From: Sulfopaludibacter sp963815475
Lineage (GTDB): Bacteria; Acidobacteriota; Terriglobia; Bryobacterales; Bryobacteraceae
Assembly: GCA_963815475.1 (NCBI GenBank)
Contig: CAWFHD010000003.1
Span: forward strand, 1,302,001-1,366,000
Length of the DNA stretch: 64,000 nt
Reading direction: 5' to 3'
A model generated the notes under the pieces. It saw only the letters and a list, made by a program, of their open reading frames with translations. It searched no databases and was not told the origin of the DNA. Below are positions 7,813 to 15,914 of this stretch, one piece after another. A program made the translations under genes and the position numbers. How positions within the stretch are numbered: position 1 is the stretch's first letter; every line of letters begins with the position of its first letter.

Positions 7813-8406
7813 TTAACGAAGCCTCAAAACATCGATTTCACGAGAGCGTCGCTCTATGTCGAGATGCCAAGAATTAACCCCGCCATGATGCCGCCTGCTC
7901 GGCCGACCGGAAAGCGTCGTAGTGCCAAAGTCCGCTGGCAAAGGAGCACAGGAGATCTCAAAGGGCCGCCATTGGTCGGCCACGCGGACCGTGGGCTGCC
8001 CCTTGGTGGGAATCTCATGCTCGGCGAGGATCTCTACGCCCATCGAGAACTTTTGGACGATTCGGTCTTTGATGTCGCGCCACAAGCCATCCACCGACGG
8101 GCGCTTAGAAAACCGAAGTGTGCCTTTATAGAGTGAACCATCCACCCACGCTTTCTCCACGACACCTTTCTGCGCCTCGGTGCCGTCATGAGTCATGTGA
8201 TTGTTGAATACGGGCGCGCCGTTATTGAGCAACGAAAGATCCACGCCTTTTCTATCGAAGCGGCGGATATAGGTTCCACTCCAAGACGTCCGCGGCACAT
8301 CGATGCCCGTGAACCAAACCACGTCAACTGTGCGCTGGGCATCGTTGAGAGTGTCGGGAGTTACGGCCGCGGAAAAATACTCACGAGATTGATTCTCATG
8401 CGACAT
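7813..8406 (-). CDS. HK97-family prohead serine protease (peptidase S78)
   Basis: A 197-residue protein with the family pattern: N-terminal strand RTVDVVWFTGIDVPR, HIS in APVFNNHMTHDG, then GVVEKAWVDG, RFSKRPSVDGLWRDI, the catalytic-serine segment IVQKFSMGVEI, and WRPFEISCAPLPADFGTTT, which parallels the WEPYEISLVPIGAD of phage prohead proteases. The start is ATG at 8406, placed after AAAAGGAGAAAGTCTTT; an upstream in-frame start at 8460 lacks a ribosome-binding site. In phages this enzyme trims scaffold and capsid during head maturation. No major capsid protein follows it here, which is unusual. Confidence 0.8.
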   Translation of the reverse strand: MSHENQSREYFSAAVTPDTLNDAQRTVDVVWFTGIDVPRTSWSGTYIRRFDRKGVDLSLLNNGAPVFNNHMTHDGTEAQKGVVEKAWVDGSLYKGTLRFSKRPSVDGLWRDIKDRIVQKFSMGVEILAEHEIPTKGQPTVRVADQWRPFEISCAPLPADFGTTTLSGRPSRRHHGGVNSWHLDIERRSREIDVLRLR

Positions 8407-8490
8407 AAAGACTTTCTCCTTTTCAGTTGTTTTTGGGTGTAAGAGCGACGCCGCGCCCATTCTTTTTACACACGTGCGTAATCGCGGCGC

Positions 8491-9447
8491 TTATGCCGCC
8501 CATTCTTGTCGCAGCGCCTGATATTTCTTCGCCGCCTCTGCGGCCCGGTCCCCAAAAAGCCCAGACCAATCAATAAACGGAAGCTTCTCGGGATTCGGGC
8601 AAATCGACCATGGTTCAACGTGGGCGAGTAGTAACGCTATCAAATCGACTTTGGCAGTCAGCTCCGGTGAACTATCCTCAGCGCCAAAAACCTCATTGCA
8701 AACCAGACGCGGATACAGTAACCTTGCCGCGGCACTGACCGCTTGGCCCATAGACCGGGCGCCGTTTTGCCACTCCGGGCCGCAATCCTTCAGCCCTGTG
8801 TTGACGCGAGAGATTGATCCGGAGGCCGCCGCTAAATCTATTGAACCTTCAGCCGGCCACCTTCGCCAAAGCTCAGCGTATTCCCAACGGGCTTCCTCGC
8901 CATGAGTGCCAAACAATTCGCTCCATTCGATCGCGGGTAAGCCCGAAAGTTCCACGTAACCGCGTGTCCAAGTCTCTATTCGCTGACAGAAAAGAGCGAT
9001 CATCGAAACCTGTAATCGCCATGGCAATTCCGGCCAATAGTTCTGAACGGCTGGAGCCCATATTAGACGGCCGTTCTGGCAAACCCACGTCGCGAGCCAA
9101 CGCGCCCCACGAAGGAACTCAGGGCTTTGTGCCGCGGCGGCTGAGAGTTCGTGAAGTTCGTTCGCGACACCATCGTGCTTAGGAGCATCCTGCCTAACCT
9201 GCAAAGGTCGACCACTGCCCCCTCTAGGTGGCTTCGCTCGGTCGGTTTGGCCCTGTTCTCTTGTGTTTTGTGACCATGCAAGATCAGCCTGATCGGAATC
9301 AATGCGCCCATCGCCCCCGCGCTTAATCCGGCCATCACCAAGGGCCTTAGAAACTGCGGCTCCACTACCACCAGGGAGCCCTTTCGCTTTGCGGTGCCGA
9401 GCGTATTCACGAAGTCCCATCAGCGGCATAGCCAATACCTTCCCCAT
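8491..9447 (-). CDS. DNA-binding protein, terminase-small-subunit-like N-terminus
   Basis: A 318-residue protein. Residues about 7-55 read MPLMGLREYARHRKAKGLPGG...VSKALGDGRI...GRIDSDQADLAWSQNT, the HTH region seen in Nu1-like small terminases and related phage DNA-binding proteins (LREYAR-HRGVS...AVxKAIxxGRI...DxxxADxxWxxNT). The remaining 200 residues are helical and Trp-rich and unrecognised. No large terminase lies nearby. In phage satellites a lone small terminase redirects packaging; that role is inference. Start ATG 9447, or in-frame ATGs six or nine codons later. Confidence 0.55.
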   Translation of the reverse strand: MGKVLAMPLMGLREYARHRKAKGLPGGSGAAVSKALGDGRIKRGGDGRIDSDQADLAWSQNTREQGQTDRAKPPRGGSGRPLQVRQDAPKHDGVANELHELSAAAAQSPEFLRGARWLATWVCQNGRLIWAPAVQNYWPELPWRLQVSMIALFCQRIETWTRGYVELSGLPAIEWSELFGTHGEEARWEYAELWRRWPAEGSIDLAAASGSISRVNTGLKDCGPEWQNGARSMGQAVSAAARLLYPRLVCNEVFGAEDSSPELTAKVDLIALLLAHVEPWSICPNPEKLPFIDWSGLFGDRAAEAAKKYQALRQEWAA

Positions 9448-9681
9448 AGTTGTTCACCGTTTACCATCTAACCCGTTAACTCGTTTACTGTTAACCTGAA
9501 TTTCAGATCCGAAATTTCGCGCAAGACGCCATCAAAGTACCCGCGGGCGGTTCGACGCTAGACAGGACCCCGAAAAATCTCAGCCGCCCGCGCGGGCCAC
9601 CTGGGAAAGGAGGAAAACCAGGCAGCCCGCCGCCATCGCGGCGTCGGCATTGACCGCGATCTCGTAAGAATCCAATTCGCT

Positions 9682-9909
9682 TTACCAGTAGCGGCAAGCC
9701 ACAGGGTGCCCTCTATCGGTATCTACAAGCAGCCGGAACACCGTGGCTCTAACTCGGTAGCGCTGGCCTCGATAAGTGAAGCAGATTGAGCTGTTCCGAT
9801 TACGCTTTCGACTCCAGGCCGAAAAACCCGCATCACACAAACCTTTAACATCAAGTGAGGTTCGTCTGCGGGTTAGCTGATTACTGCTAACTGTATTGGC
9901 GCTAATCAT
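9682..9909 (-). CDS. Small hypothetical protein
   Basis: A 75-residue basic protein whose C-terminal half looks folded (SICFTYRGQRYRVRATVFRLLVDTDRGHPVACRYW), a compact beta-like pattern ending exactly at the stop. The start at 9909 has only a weak AGGTG upstream. It lies among iteron-like repeats between the primase gene and the TerS-like gene. I do not recognise it; the good C-terminal composition is the only support. Confidence 0.4.
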   Translation of the reverse strand: MISANTVSSNQLTRRRTSLDVKGLCDAGFSAWSRKRNRNSSICFTYRGQRYRVRATVFRLLVDTDRGHPVACRYW

Positions 9910-9957
9910 ATAGCATCACACCTGCGGGTTAGCGGGTTACGTGAGGGTTGATGGCCA

Positions 9958-9988
9958 ACGCGCGCGTGCGTGTGTGTGCGCGCGCGTA
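9958..9988. repeat. Alternating purine-pyrimidine tract (Z-DNA prone)
   Basis: Thirty-one bases alternate strictly between purine and pyrimidine (mostly CG with a central TGTGTGTG). Such tracts adopt left-handed DNA under negative supercoiling. It sits between a right-facing set of GGGTTA words and a left-facing set of TAACCC words. Confidence 0.7.
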
Positions 9989-10099
9989 GGCCCCAATGCC
10001 AACTAACCCTCATAACCCTCATGAGTCGCATGGCCATGAGTACTAAGCGGTTACAAGGTAAAGACTTGGCGGTAATTTCGTCCATGTCCAGTAACCCTC

Positions 10100-12751
10100 T
10101 CACTTGGCGAGCCCATTTGTTAAAACCACAGACCACTGCTGCGAACCGCGGACCATTCCACAACGCTTCAGATGGACCTGCGAGGATCCATAACGGCGAC
10201 CAACACGCTCCGCGAACGATCTCCCCGTCCGTTTCTGAAAGAATCCCGGACGGTCGACGCCCTCCACTAAGAAGTCCGGCATCGAGGCGCGCAACATCTG
10301 GGCGTGCCCAGTAGGCTCCACGCCATTGCCATCCCAACTCTTCGCAGCCAGCTTTTCCGTGATCTGCGCCACAGTGAAGGGCTCCGAGTAAAAGACCTCA
10401 TCCAAAATCAGCAAGAAGCCTTCCCACGCCATCGCTTCGCTATCCGCCTCCTCATACATCGCGCCCGCGTTCGCAAGAAAGCCCTCAACCCCGGCATACT
10501 CCAAAATGCCGCCGACGGTTGTAGACCACACCTCGTAGCTGCCTAAGGGAGTCAACTTCGGCTTGCGGCGCCCGATGAGATACCAAGCGCGGGCGAGAGT
10601 CAAAAGCGCGGCCAGCAGCTCGCCACGGTGTATTGTGGCCCATTTCTTGAGATCCTCGATCTTAAAACCGGTTCGCATGAATGGCTTAGACGTCCGCGCG
10701 TCCATTCGAATCCAGTAGCATCGCCGTGGCATGTCTCCACCGAGCTGCACATTATTTCCTGTTGCCAGAAATGTGGATTTGACTGGAAGCACAATTTTTT
10801 GATGTGTTCGAAACGCCCTGTCAGCATGCTGCGTCTCGGTAAGGACCTTACAAAGATCAGAATTATCAAGCCTTCGATTGATGTTATCGATCACAATCAC
10901 GGCAGTCCCGCTCAACAATGCCGTTGTCAATTGTTTTCGCACTTCATCGTCATCACGTGGAAGCGAGAACATCTCGCCGGAACGTCCCGTCGCAATGATG
11001 GAAATCACGTCCGCCAAGAGTGACTTGCCAGTCCCCGCCTGCGGTGCGTCACAGATAGCCATGGGAGCGGGAGCGTTTATCGCCGGCCTCACGATCGGAG
11101 TCAGCAACGCGGCAATAGCGTTTGCCTTGCTCGCATCATCCGCGAACGGAAACTCACCTATCAGCTGGTCGACCAGGTCGAGGGCGGCGTCTAAATGATC
11201 ACGCATCGGCTCCTCTGCTATCGGAGGCACCCGAAGATCGGGATCAGGAGCGTAATAGAGTTGCGTCGCGGGATCATAACCCGGTTGATCGAGGATGCTA
11301 CCATCCGCCCTCAGGATAGGTGATTCAACGACGGCATCGAGTGATTGAAACTTCCAACATGAAGGCGCTAATGCAAGAATGTCCCGCACGACATCCAACG
11401 GTGGAGGAACTCCCGATGATCCCCCTGCCGACCCGCGTTTAAAGAACTCCGCAGACCTCGCGAGCCACCCACGAAGGGCTGATTCCGTCAGATCGCTAAT
11501 CACATGGCGCTGCTTTTCGTCCCGGACTACAGCCACCATCGCCCCCGTACGCACAAACAGAAACGGCGACGGCTCATTCGCTACCTGGAGGGCAGAAAGC
11601 GCCTCACCCGAAATATCGGGCAGTTGACGATTATTGACATAAATACGGGGAAGCTCAGCAGTTTCGTCTGAGCCGATATCCTTGGTCACATCCCCTGCGG
11701 CCGCCGGCACAACCGGCGTTTCTGGCGTAGCTGCAGCTCTCCGTTTCTGCGTCGCATCATCCGATCTCCCCAGAACGATCGGCGATTTTACGGTCTCCTT
11801 GCAGCTTTCGCAAAACCGCGCCCCCCCAAGCGAATAGCGCACCTTCGCGCATGTCACCGGCCCGGCGTCCTCCACCGCGTGCCTAAGCTTCGCGGCCGTG
11901 GCCGCGACGTTGTACCCAGGATGCGGACTGCTCAATTCCTGGGCGAGCTGCTCGCCGTTCTCACACGCGCCTAGAATTGAAAGCTGCGAATACCATTCCG
12001 GCTCCGCAAGCGATCGAGCATCATCAGAGCAATGGCGCATCCATGCACACCGCTGGAGGATCTTGCCAATATCCGCCAAGGGCCACCCGCCGCGGCGCGT
12101 TGCTTCGCTCGGCATTTCTTGCAATCTGCCGCGAATAAGATTCAGGAGCCACTCTGGCGCGTCTACCGGGACCTGCTCATCCGGCCCGAGTTCACTTTCC
12201 CATTCGTAACGGCGACCACTGGGATGGACCGATGGAGCCGCGACGACAATATGCGGATCAAGCAAGACCTCCAATCCTTCGTCAAGCTCGATAACCGTTT
12301 TCGTTTTCGGCAGCCCGACAGGCCATCGAAAATACTCATGCGATCCGCGACGCCCGAAGTTATCCGCCCCCCCGGTTTTCGCCGTCATCGTGTAGGGCAA
12401 ACGTCCGTGTTTTAGAATCAGCGCTTCCCGAGATTCGATACCGTTGTTCCGGGGATCCGTATCGAGGACGAAGAATCCAGAATCCTCACCCGAGACCAGA
12501 CCTACATTGCCTTCTGGGTATGCCTTCCACCACCCGCGAATCTTCGCGTCGTCGGTAGTTGCTGTCTTGGCCCAGTCCAGGAATCGCGGATGCTTGCCTG
12601 GAGTAGGACAGGGTCCTTTGGCCTGTCTATCACGGTGTTCCTGGCAGGTACACTTACCGCCGGCCTGGCCGTGCAGCAGTACAACCCGAAAACCATATCC
12701 TCCAAGCTCAAGTGCGGCTTCAAGCGTTGACTTCTGGGGCTCTTCTGTCAC
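10100..12751 (-). CDS. Prim-pol primase / D5-like AAA+ helicase replication protein
   Basis: An 883-residue protein. N-terminal bifunctional primase-polymerase domain (about 5-215): CPTPGKHPR, NVGLVSGEDSGFFVLDTDP (catalytic acidic pair) and SHEYFRWP. A short Cys motif follows (FCESCKETV). The C-terminal AAA+ helicase has Walker A APQAGTGKSLLA and Walker B AVIVIDN, then LTETQHADRAFRTHQ and FLATGNNVQLGGDMPRRCYWIRM, as in virus/plasmid D5-like helicases. The start is GTG at 12751, overlapping the preceding stop by GTGA, which implies coupling; the in-frame ATG at 12808 would overlap by 60 bases. It likely initiates replication of the excised element at the repeat region just downstream. Confidence 0.85.
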   Translation of the reverse strand: MTEEPQKSTLEAALELGGYGFRVVLLHGQAGGKCTCQEHRDRQAKGPCPTPGKHPRFLDWAKTATTDDAKIRGWWKAYPEGNVGLVSGEDSGFFVLDTDPRNNGIESREALILKHGRLPYTMTAKTGGADNFGRRGSHEYFRWPVGLPKTKTVIELDEGLEVLLDPHIVVAAPSVHPSGRRYEWESELGPDEQVPVDAPEWLLNLIRGRLQEMPSEATRRGGWPLADIGKILQRCAWMRHCSDDARSLAEPEWYSQLSILGACENGEQLAQELSSPHPGYNVAATAAKLRHAVEDAGPVTCAKVRYSLGGARFCESCKETVKSPIVLGRSDDATQKRRAAATPETPVVPAAAGDVTKDIGSDETAELPRIYVNNRQLPDISGEALSALQVANEPSPFLFVRTGAMVAVVRDEKQRHVISDLTESALRGWLARSAEFFKRGSAGGSSGVPPPLDVVRDILALAPSCWKFQSLDAVVESPILRADGSILDQPGYDPATQLYYAPDPDLRVPPIAEEPMRDHLDAALDLVDQLIGEFPFADDASKANAIAALLTPIVRPAINAPAPMAICDAPQAGTGKSLLADVISIIATGRSGEMFSLPRDDDEVRKQLTTALLSGTAVIVIDNINRRLDNSDLCKVLTETQHADRAFRTHQKIVLPVKSTFLATGNNVQLGGDMPRRCYWIRMDARTSKPFMRTGFKIEDLKKWATIHRGELLAALLTLARAWYLIGRRKPKLTPLGSYEVWSTTVGGILEYAGVEGFLANAGAMYEEADSEAMAWEGFLLILDEVFYSEPFTVAQITEKLAAKSWDGNGVEPTGHAQMLRASMPDFLVEGVDRPGFFQKRTGRSFAERVGRRYGSSQVHLKRCGMVRGSQQWSVVLTNGLAK

Positions 12752-13242
12752 GCGGGATTCCGGAAAGCCGCTCCGGCCTCCGCTCCCGGCGCAACCGCCA
12801 CTCCGCAATCAGACTTTACGCACGTGTGTAATCTACTCTCGCTTGCCATCCGTACGCGCAGTCGACGCGCGCGACGCACACACGGATCCGCCTCAGCCCG
12901 CTCAAGAAACCGCTCGGTCTCTTGCGGGTCACGATCGACCAAAAGGTAGCCGCCGCGGCATTTGTTAATCGGGCAGTGAGGTGACCTGGGGCCGAGAAAC
13001 AAGCGTGGGTGACCGCTCTCGCCAGGCAAACCCCCAGCGCCGTGAAAATGCCGTCGGCCGCAAGCACCACAGGCCTGAACGACCCAACGCAGACATCCAT
13101 CACGCCAAAGCTCCAGATGCGCCAAAGCCTCAGGCCAGATCGAGTCCCCACCCTGCGCCTCCGCACCTACGGGTTTAGGCGGACCTACAGAAGACTGCAA
13201 TTCTTCCGGCTTGCACGCCGGTTCATGAGAGCGTATGATCAT
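12748..13242 (-). CDS. Small Cys/His-rich, probably zinc-binding element protein
   Basis: About 164 residues. The core reads HLELWRDGCLRWVVQACGACG, RRHFHGAGG, FLGPRSPHCPINKCRGGYLLVD: three or more Cys and several His in the C-x2-C...H-x-H...H-C spacing of small phage zinc proteins that precede primases. A helical tail with RFLERAEADP follows. The start is set at ATG 13242; TTG at 13257 is also in frame. Its stop overlaps the primase start, so the two are translationally coupled. A role in primer synthesis or DNA binding is inference from position. Confidence 0.6.
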   Translation of the reverse strand: MIIRSHEPACKPEELQSSVGPPKPVGAEAQGGDSIWPEALAHLELWRDGCLRWVVQACGACGRRHFHGAGGLPGESGHPRLFLGPRSPHCPINKCRGGYLLVDRDPQETERFLERAEADPCVRRARRLRVRMASESRLHTCVKSDCGVAVAPGAEAGAAFRNPA

Positions 13243-13262
13243 TGATGTCAAACTCAAAATTT

Positions 13263-13300
13263 AAGGCCCGCCTGGTGAGCCACACCAAGCGGGCCTTTTG
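13263..13300 (-). terminator. Hairpin between 13333 gene and zinc-protein gene
   Basis: AAGGCCCGC (13263-13271) pairs perfectly with GCGGGCCTT (13289-13297); an inner TGGTG/CACCA stem extends it. TTTTGATTT follows on the plus strand and AAATTTTG on the minus strand, so it could end transcription either way. It lies 21 bases before the start at 13242, where it would act as a terminator or attenuator within the minus-strand early operon. Confidence 0.65.
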
Positions 13301-13332
13301 ATTTCCTATCGAAACTTTACTTGCTACGACAA

Positions 13333-13791
13333 TCAGAGCTTGAATGCAATCGACCGGTCGTCAGTGCGACGTCCAGTCGCCCCACGGCCTCCAGAATTGG
13401 GCGCCACCTTTCGGCCGGCTTTCCCCTGGTTGCCACCCTTCCAGATTTGGTACCGATCCCGATCTGCGGCGTTATGAGAATGCCGAAGAATTTCTAAATC
13501 AGGTCGGCCGAACTGTGGAGCACTTATATCAGCGTATTCGCGAGTGGCCGCGGCCGCGCCGGCACCGTTGACTCTATGCGACATCAGCAAGCGCAACGCT
13601 TTCCGACCTTCCGGCAAAGACACCCACTCGGCGCGCCCATCAGATACCATTCGTTCTGCAACCTTAGCCTTCACCTCAGGTCGACCGCTCCAATAAGCGT
13701 TTAACACCGAGACATGGTTCGGGTTGATTGTTTTGCTCCGAGGGCTACTCTCGGAGATGCTGGACGGTCTCGCGACCGGCGGAGAGTTCAT
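13333..13791 (-). CDS. Hypothetical early element protein
   Basis: A 152-residue basic protein. A Ser/Pro-rich N-terminus (about 1-20) precedes a helical core (HVSVLNAYWSGRPEVKAKVAERMV...) and a Gly/Arg-rich tail. Its ATG overlaps the stop of the excisionase-like gene (ATGA at 13788-13791), so it is coupled to it. I do not recognise the family. Position between excisionase and primase suggests a replication or regulatory accessory. Confidence 0.55.
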   Translation of the reverse strand: MNSPPVARPSSISESSPRSKTINPNHVSVLNAYWSGRPEVKAKVAERMVSDGRAEWVSLPEGRKALRLLMSHRVNGAGAAAATREYADISAPQFGRPDLEILRHSHNAADRDRYQIWKGGNQGKAGRKVAPNSGGRGATGRRTDDRSIAFKL

Positions 13792-14003
13792 TCGCCGGAC
13801 CTCTGAGATCCCGCGCTACGTAACCATTCACCGATCGCGGCACGGGGAAGAATGAAGCGTTTTCCGAGCCGGATCGAGGGGATAGTTCCATTTCTCAGCC
13901 CGACGTAAACCGATTGCCGGCTCAGACGTAGCTCTCTCGCGAGTTCATCTACCGATGAATACGTCGTAGTGGCGTCCGATACCGTTTGATTCAACGTTAC
14001 CAT
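13788..14003 (-). CDS. Excisionase-like HTH protein (AlpA/Xis family)
   Basis: About 71 residues from ATG 14003: TYSSVDELARELRLSRQSVYVGLRNGTIPSIRLGKRFILPRAAIGEWL is the MerR-like winged HTH of excisionase/HTH_17 proteins (x-L-S-R-x-x-V-Y-x-x-x-R-x-G-x-I-P...R-L-G-x-R-x...P). Such proteins bend att DNA to direct integrase to excision, and often activate element genes. A promoter TTGACT-17-TAATTT (14039-14011) puts transcription start at the ATG, so a leaderless message is likely. Divergent from the repressor gene. The in-frame ATG at 14054 would have no promoter room. Confidence 0.75.
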   Translation of the reverse strand: MVTLNQTVSDATTTYSSVDELARELRLSRQSVYVGLRNGTIPSIRLGKRFILPRAAIGEWLRSAGSQRSGE

Positions 14004-14077
14004 GCACAGTAAATTACCATTGTGCATGAAACAAGTCAAGGAAAGTGCTTGCAAGAAAATTAGCAGTGTGCTCTAAT
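14002..14077. promoter_or_regulatory. Divergent lysogeny-type switch: xis and repressor promoters with operator
   Basis: Minus strand: TTGACT at 14039-14034, 17-base spacer, TAATTT at 14016-14011, start about 14004. Plus strand: TTGCAA at 14049-14054, 17-base spacer, TCTAAT at 14072-14077, start about 14084. An inverted repeat ATGCACA (14002-14008) / TGTGCAT (14021-14027) covers the minus promoter's -10, spacer and start codon. Both predicted starts coincide with the start codons. This fits a repressor switch in which the XRE protein blocks the excision/replication operon. Confidence 0.55.
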
Positions 14078-14083
14078 GCCGTT

Positions 14084-14731
14084 ATGGATGATCTAGTGCT
14101 AGCCATTAAACAATTGAGGGCTGATCTTGGAGACAGCCAGCAAGCATTTGCTACCCGTCTCGGGCTGTCGATCCGCGCGATCGCCAACTATGAAGCTTCG
14201 AGAAGGCCGACCATCTCCGTCTTAGAGCAGCTCGTTTCGATTGCAGGTGAGCAGAAACGGATAGATCTGCAAAAGATCTTCACTAAGGCGTACAGTGAGG
14301 CGTCTGCTGGGCAATCTGAGCCAAGAACAGACGAAGAGCGGGCCTTTGTTCGGGCGGTACTGTATCTCGTTCGGAATCGGCACTTGGTTCCAAATTGGCG
14401 CGATCTTCGGCAAAACATTCTTGGCGGCATGGAGTCGGTCCATGCAAATAAAACGGGCTCGCGGATGACTAGCCCAGAAGATATTGCCCTCGCGCTTTCC
14501 GAAAGCCGCCGCTACATTGCGATTCCACCGCAGGAGCAATTAACGAAGCTTGCACGCGAGCGCGCAAAGGAAACCGGCAACCCATTCTGGACCGCTTATG
14601 AGCAAGTTGTGGAAACGAATCCCCAATTACAGCGGCAATTGGAAAAAGAGAAAGAAAGGGACTTAGAGGAAGAACGCAATGCGAGCGCTCCGTCAATCCC
14701 GAAGCGCAACCCCAAGCGGAGGAAAAAATGA
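14084..14731 (+). CDS. XRE-family repressor of the element
   Basis: A 215-residue protein. The N-terminal HTH_XRE domain (about 1-60) reads LVLAIKQLRADLGDSQQAFATRLGLSIRAIANYEASRRPTI. A helical dimerisation or effector region follows, with a Lys/Glu-rich tail ending KRNPKRRKK. The start is the ATG at 14084 because the HTH begins there and the -10 box is only 7 bases away; the in-frame start at 14045 lies upstream of that promoter. Its stop overlaps the integrase start by ATGA. It probably silences the divergent xis-primase operon. No RecA-cleavage (LexA-like) domain is visible, so induction may be by protein contact. Confidence 0.8.
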   Translation: MDDLVLAIKQLRADLGDSQQAFATRLGLSIRAIANYEASRRPTISVLEQLVSIAGEQKRIDLQKIFTKAYSEASAGQSEPRTDEERAFVRAVLYLVRNRHLVPNWRDLRQNILGGMESVHANKTGSRMTSPEDIALALSESRRYIAIPPQEQLTKLARERAKETGNPFWTAYEQVVETNPQLQRQLEKEKERDLEEERNASAPSIPKRNPKRRKK

Positions 14732-15888
14732 ACGGCTGCGTTTTTAAGCGGAAGCTGCCCTCCGGGTCGATCACGTGGGGATACAGCATCGATGCCGGCA
14801 AGGATGAGAACGGCAAGCGAAAACAGATTTTTAAAAGTGGATTCGGAACCAAGAACGCCGCCGGCACGGCACTGCGCCAGAGGCTAAACGAGAAGGATGA
14901 CGGCGAGCTCGTGAAGCCGGACCCTACCACGTTCGCCGCCTTCATTGAAGAATGGCTCAAAGAACACGCAGACCGGAATTGTACGCCGAAAACGGTCGAG
15001 CGTTACCGCCAGCTCGCCAAGTACATCCTGCCCCACATCGGTGCCACCCGGCTTCAGGATCTATCCGCGCTAATGCTGGAACGCGTCTTTAACCGGATCA
15101 AGGATGCCGGCGGATGGGATCGCAAGGCAAAGGCGGCGCGACCACTGTCGGCAAAAACAGTACGCCACGTCGCCGGTCTGTTACACGTTGCGCTCTCGAC
15201 CGCGCTTCGGTGGAAGTTGATAAAGGCGAACCCGGTCGACGGCGTACAACTACCAAAGGTAAAGAAGCGCGAAGCGCGGTGCCTAGATACCGAACAAATC
15301 ACGGCCTTCGTTGAAGCCACGCGCGCTCATGGCGTCTACGAATTCGTCATGATCGCCGTGGCCACCGGCTGCCGCCGCGGCGAGCTCCTGGCCCTCACCT
15401 GGTCGGATATTGACTTTGTCGGCCGGATACTCCGCGTTTCCAAAAGCCTTGAACAGACCAAAGAAGGCCTGCGCGTGAAATCGACCAAGACGGAGAAGCC
15501 GCGGGAGATTTCCCTACCGAAGTCCTCGATCGCAGTTCTGCGGACACACCGTAGCAGCCAGGCCGAAAACCGCCGGCTGTTCAGCGGTGACTACAGAGAC
15601 GACTTGAATCTGGTTTTCGCGACGCCTGATGGCAACTATCTGAAACCCGACAGCCTGACAGCGAAGGTGTGCCTGCTGGCCAGCAAAGCAGGGCTCAAAG
15701 GCATCGGCCTCCACACACTGCGCCACAGCCACGGAAGTGTACTCCTTTCCAAGGGCGTGCCGCTGCCCGCTGTAAGCAAGCGTCTCGGACATTCCAGCGT
15801 CTACGTCACGGCCACCATATACAGCCACGCGCTGTCAAAAGACGAGACGGCCGCGGCCGACGTATGGGACGAGGCCGTGAATTCCTAA
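14728..15888 (+). CDS. int: Tyrosine integrase
   Basis: A 386-residue phage-type integrase. An N-terminal arm-binding region (about 1-60, VFKRKLPSGSITWGYSIDAG) is followed by the SAM-like core-binding domain (about 66-170) and the catalytic domain. Catalytic residues visible: R217 in GCRRGELLAL, H329-x-x-R332 in HTLRHSHGS, H355 in LGHSS and the nucleophile Y365 in TIYSHAL. It is coupled to the repressor gene by a 4-base overlap. It recombines the 28-bp att sequence in tRNA-Glu; paired TGTTTGCA repeats at both ends are its likely arm sites. Confidence 0.93.
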   Translation: MNGCVFKRKLPSGSITWGYSIDAGKDENGKRKQIFKSGFGTKNAAGTALRQRLNEKDDGELVKPDPTTFAAFIEEWLKEHADRNCTPKTVERYRQLAKYILPHIGATRLQDLSALMLERVFNRIKDAGGWDRKAKAARPLSAKTVRHVAGLLHVALSTALRWKLIKANPVDGVQLPKVKKREARCLDTEQITAFVEATRAHGVYEFVMIAVATGCRRGELLALTWSDIDFVGRILRVSKSLEQTKEGLRVKSTKTEKPREISLPKSSIAVLRTHRSSQAENRRLFSGDYRDDLNLVFATPDGNYLKPDSLTAKVCLLASKAGLKGIGLHTLRHSHGSVLLSKGVPLPAVSKRLGHSSVYVTATIYSHALSKDETAAADVWDEAVNS

Positions 15889-15914
15889 GATCTCGTGAAA
15901 CTCAAACAGGGATA

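Larger units (their letters stand above)
9448..10099. other. Iteron-rich region, candidate replication origin of the element
   Basis: Except for a possible small gene (9682-9909) this stretch is noncoding and full of GGGTTA/TAACCC and GTTAAC/GTAAAC words: TAACCCGTTAACTCGTTTAC at 9473-9492, GCGGGTTAGC at about 9866, GCGGGTTAGCGGGTTACGTGAGGGTT from about 9924, and the inverse TAACCCTCATAACCCTCATGAG from about 10005, again TAACCCTC near 10090. The last sets flank a 31-base alternating purine-pyrimidine tract. It lies directly downstream of the primase-helicase gene, where phage and satellite origins are often found. Confidence 0.4.

Noticed and set aside
9503..9697. 64-residue minus-strand frame after the small 9682-9909 gene
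   Set aside because: TTG start, no ribosome-binding site, Gly/Pro/Arg-rich product; looks like noncoding iteron-region DNA.
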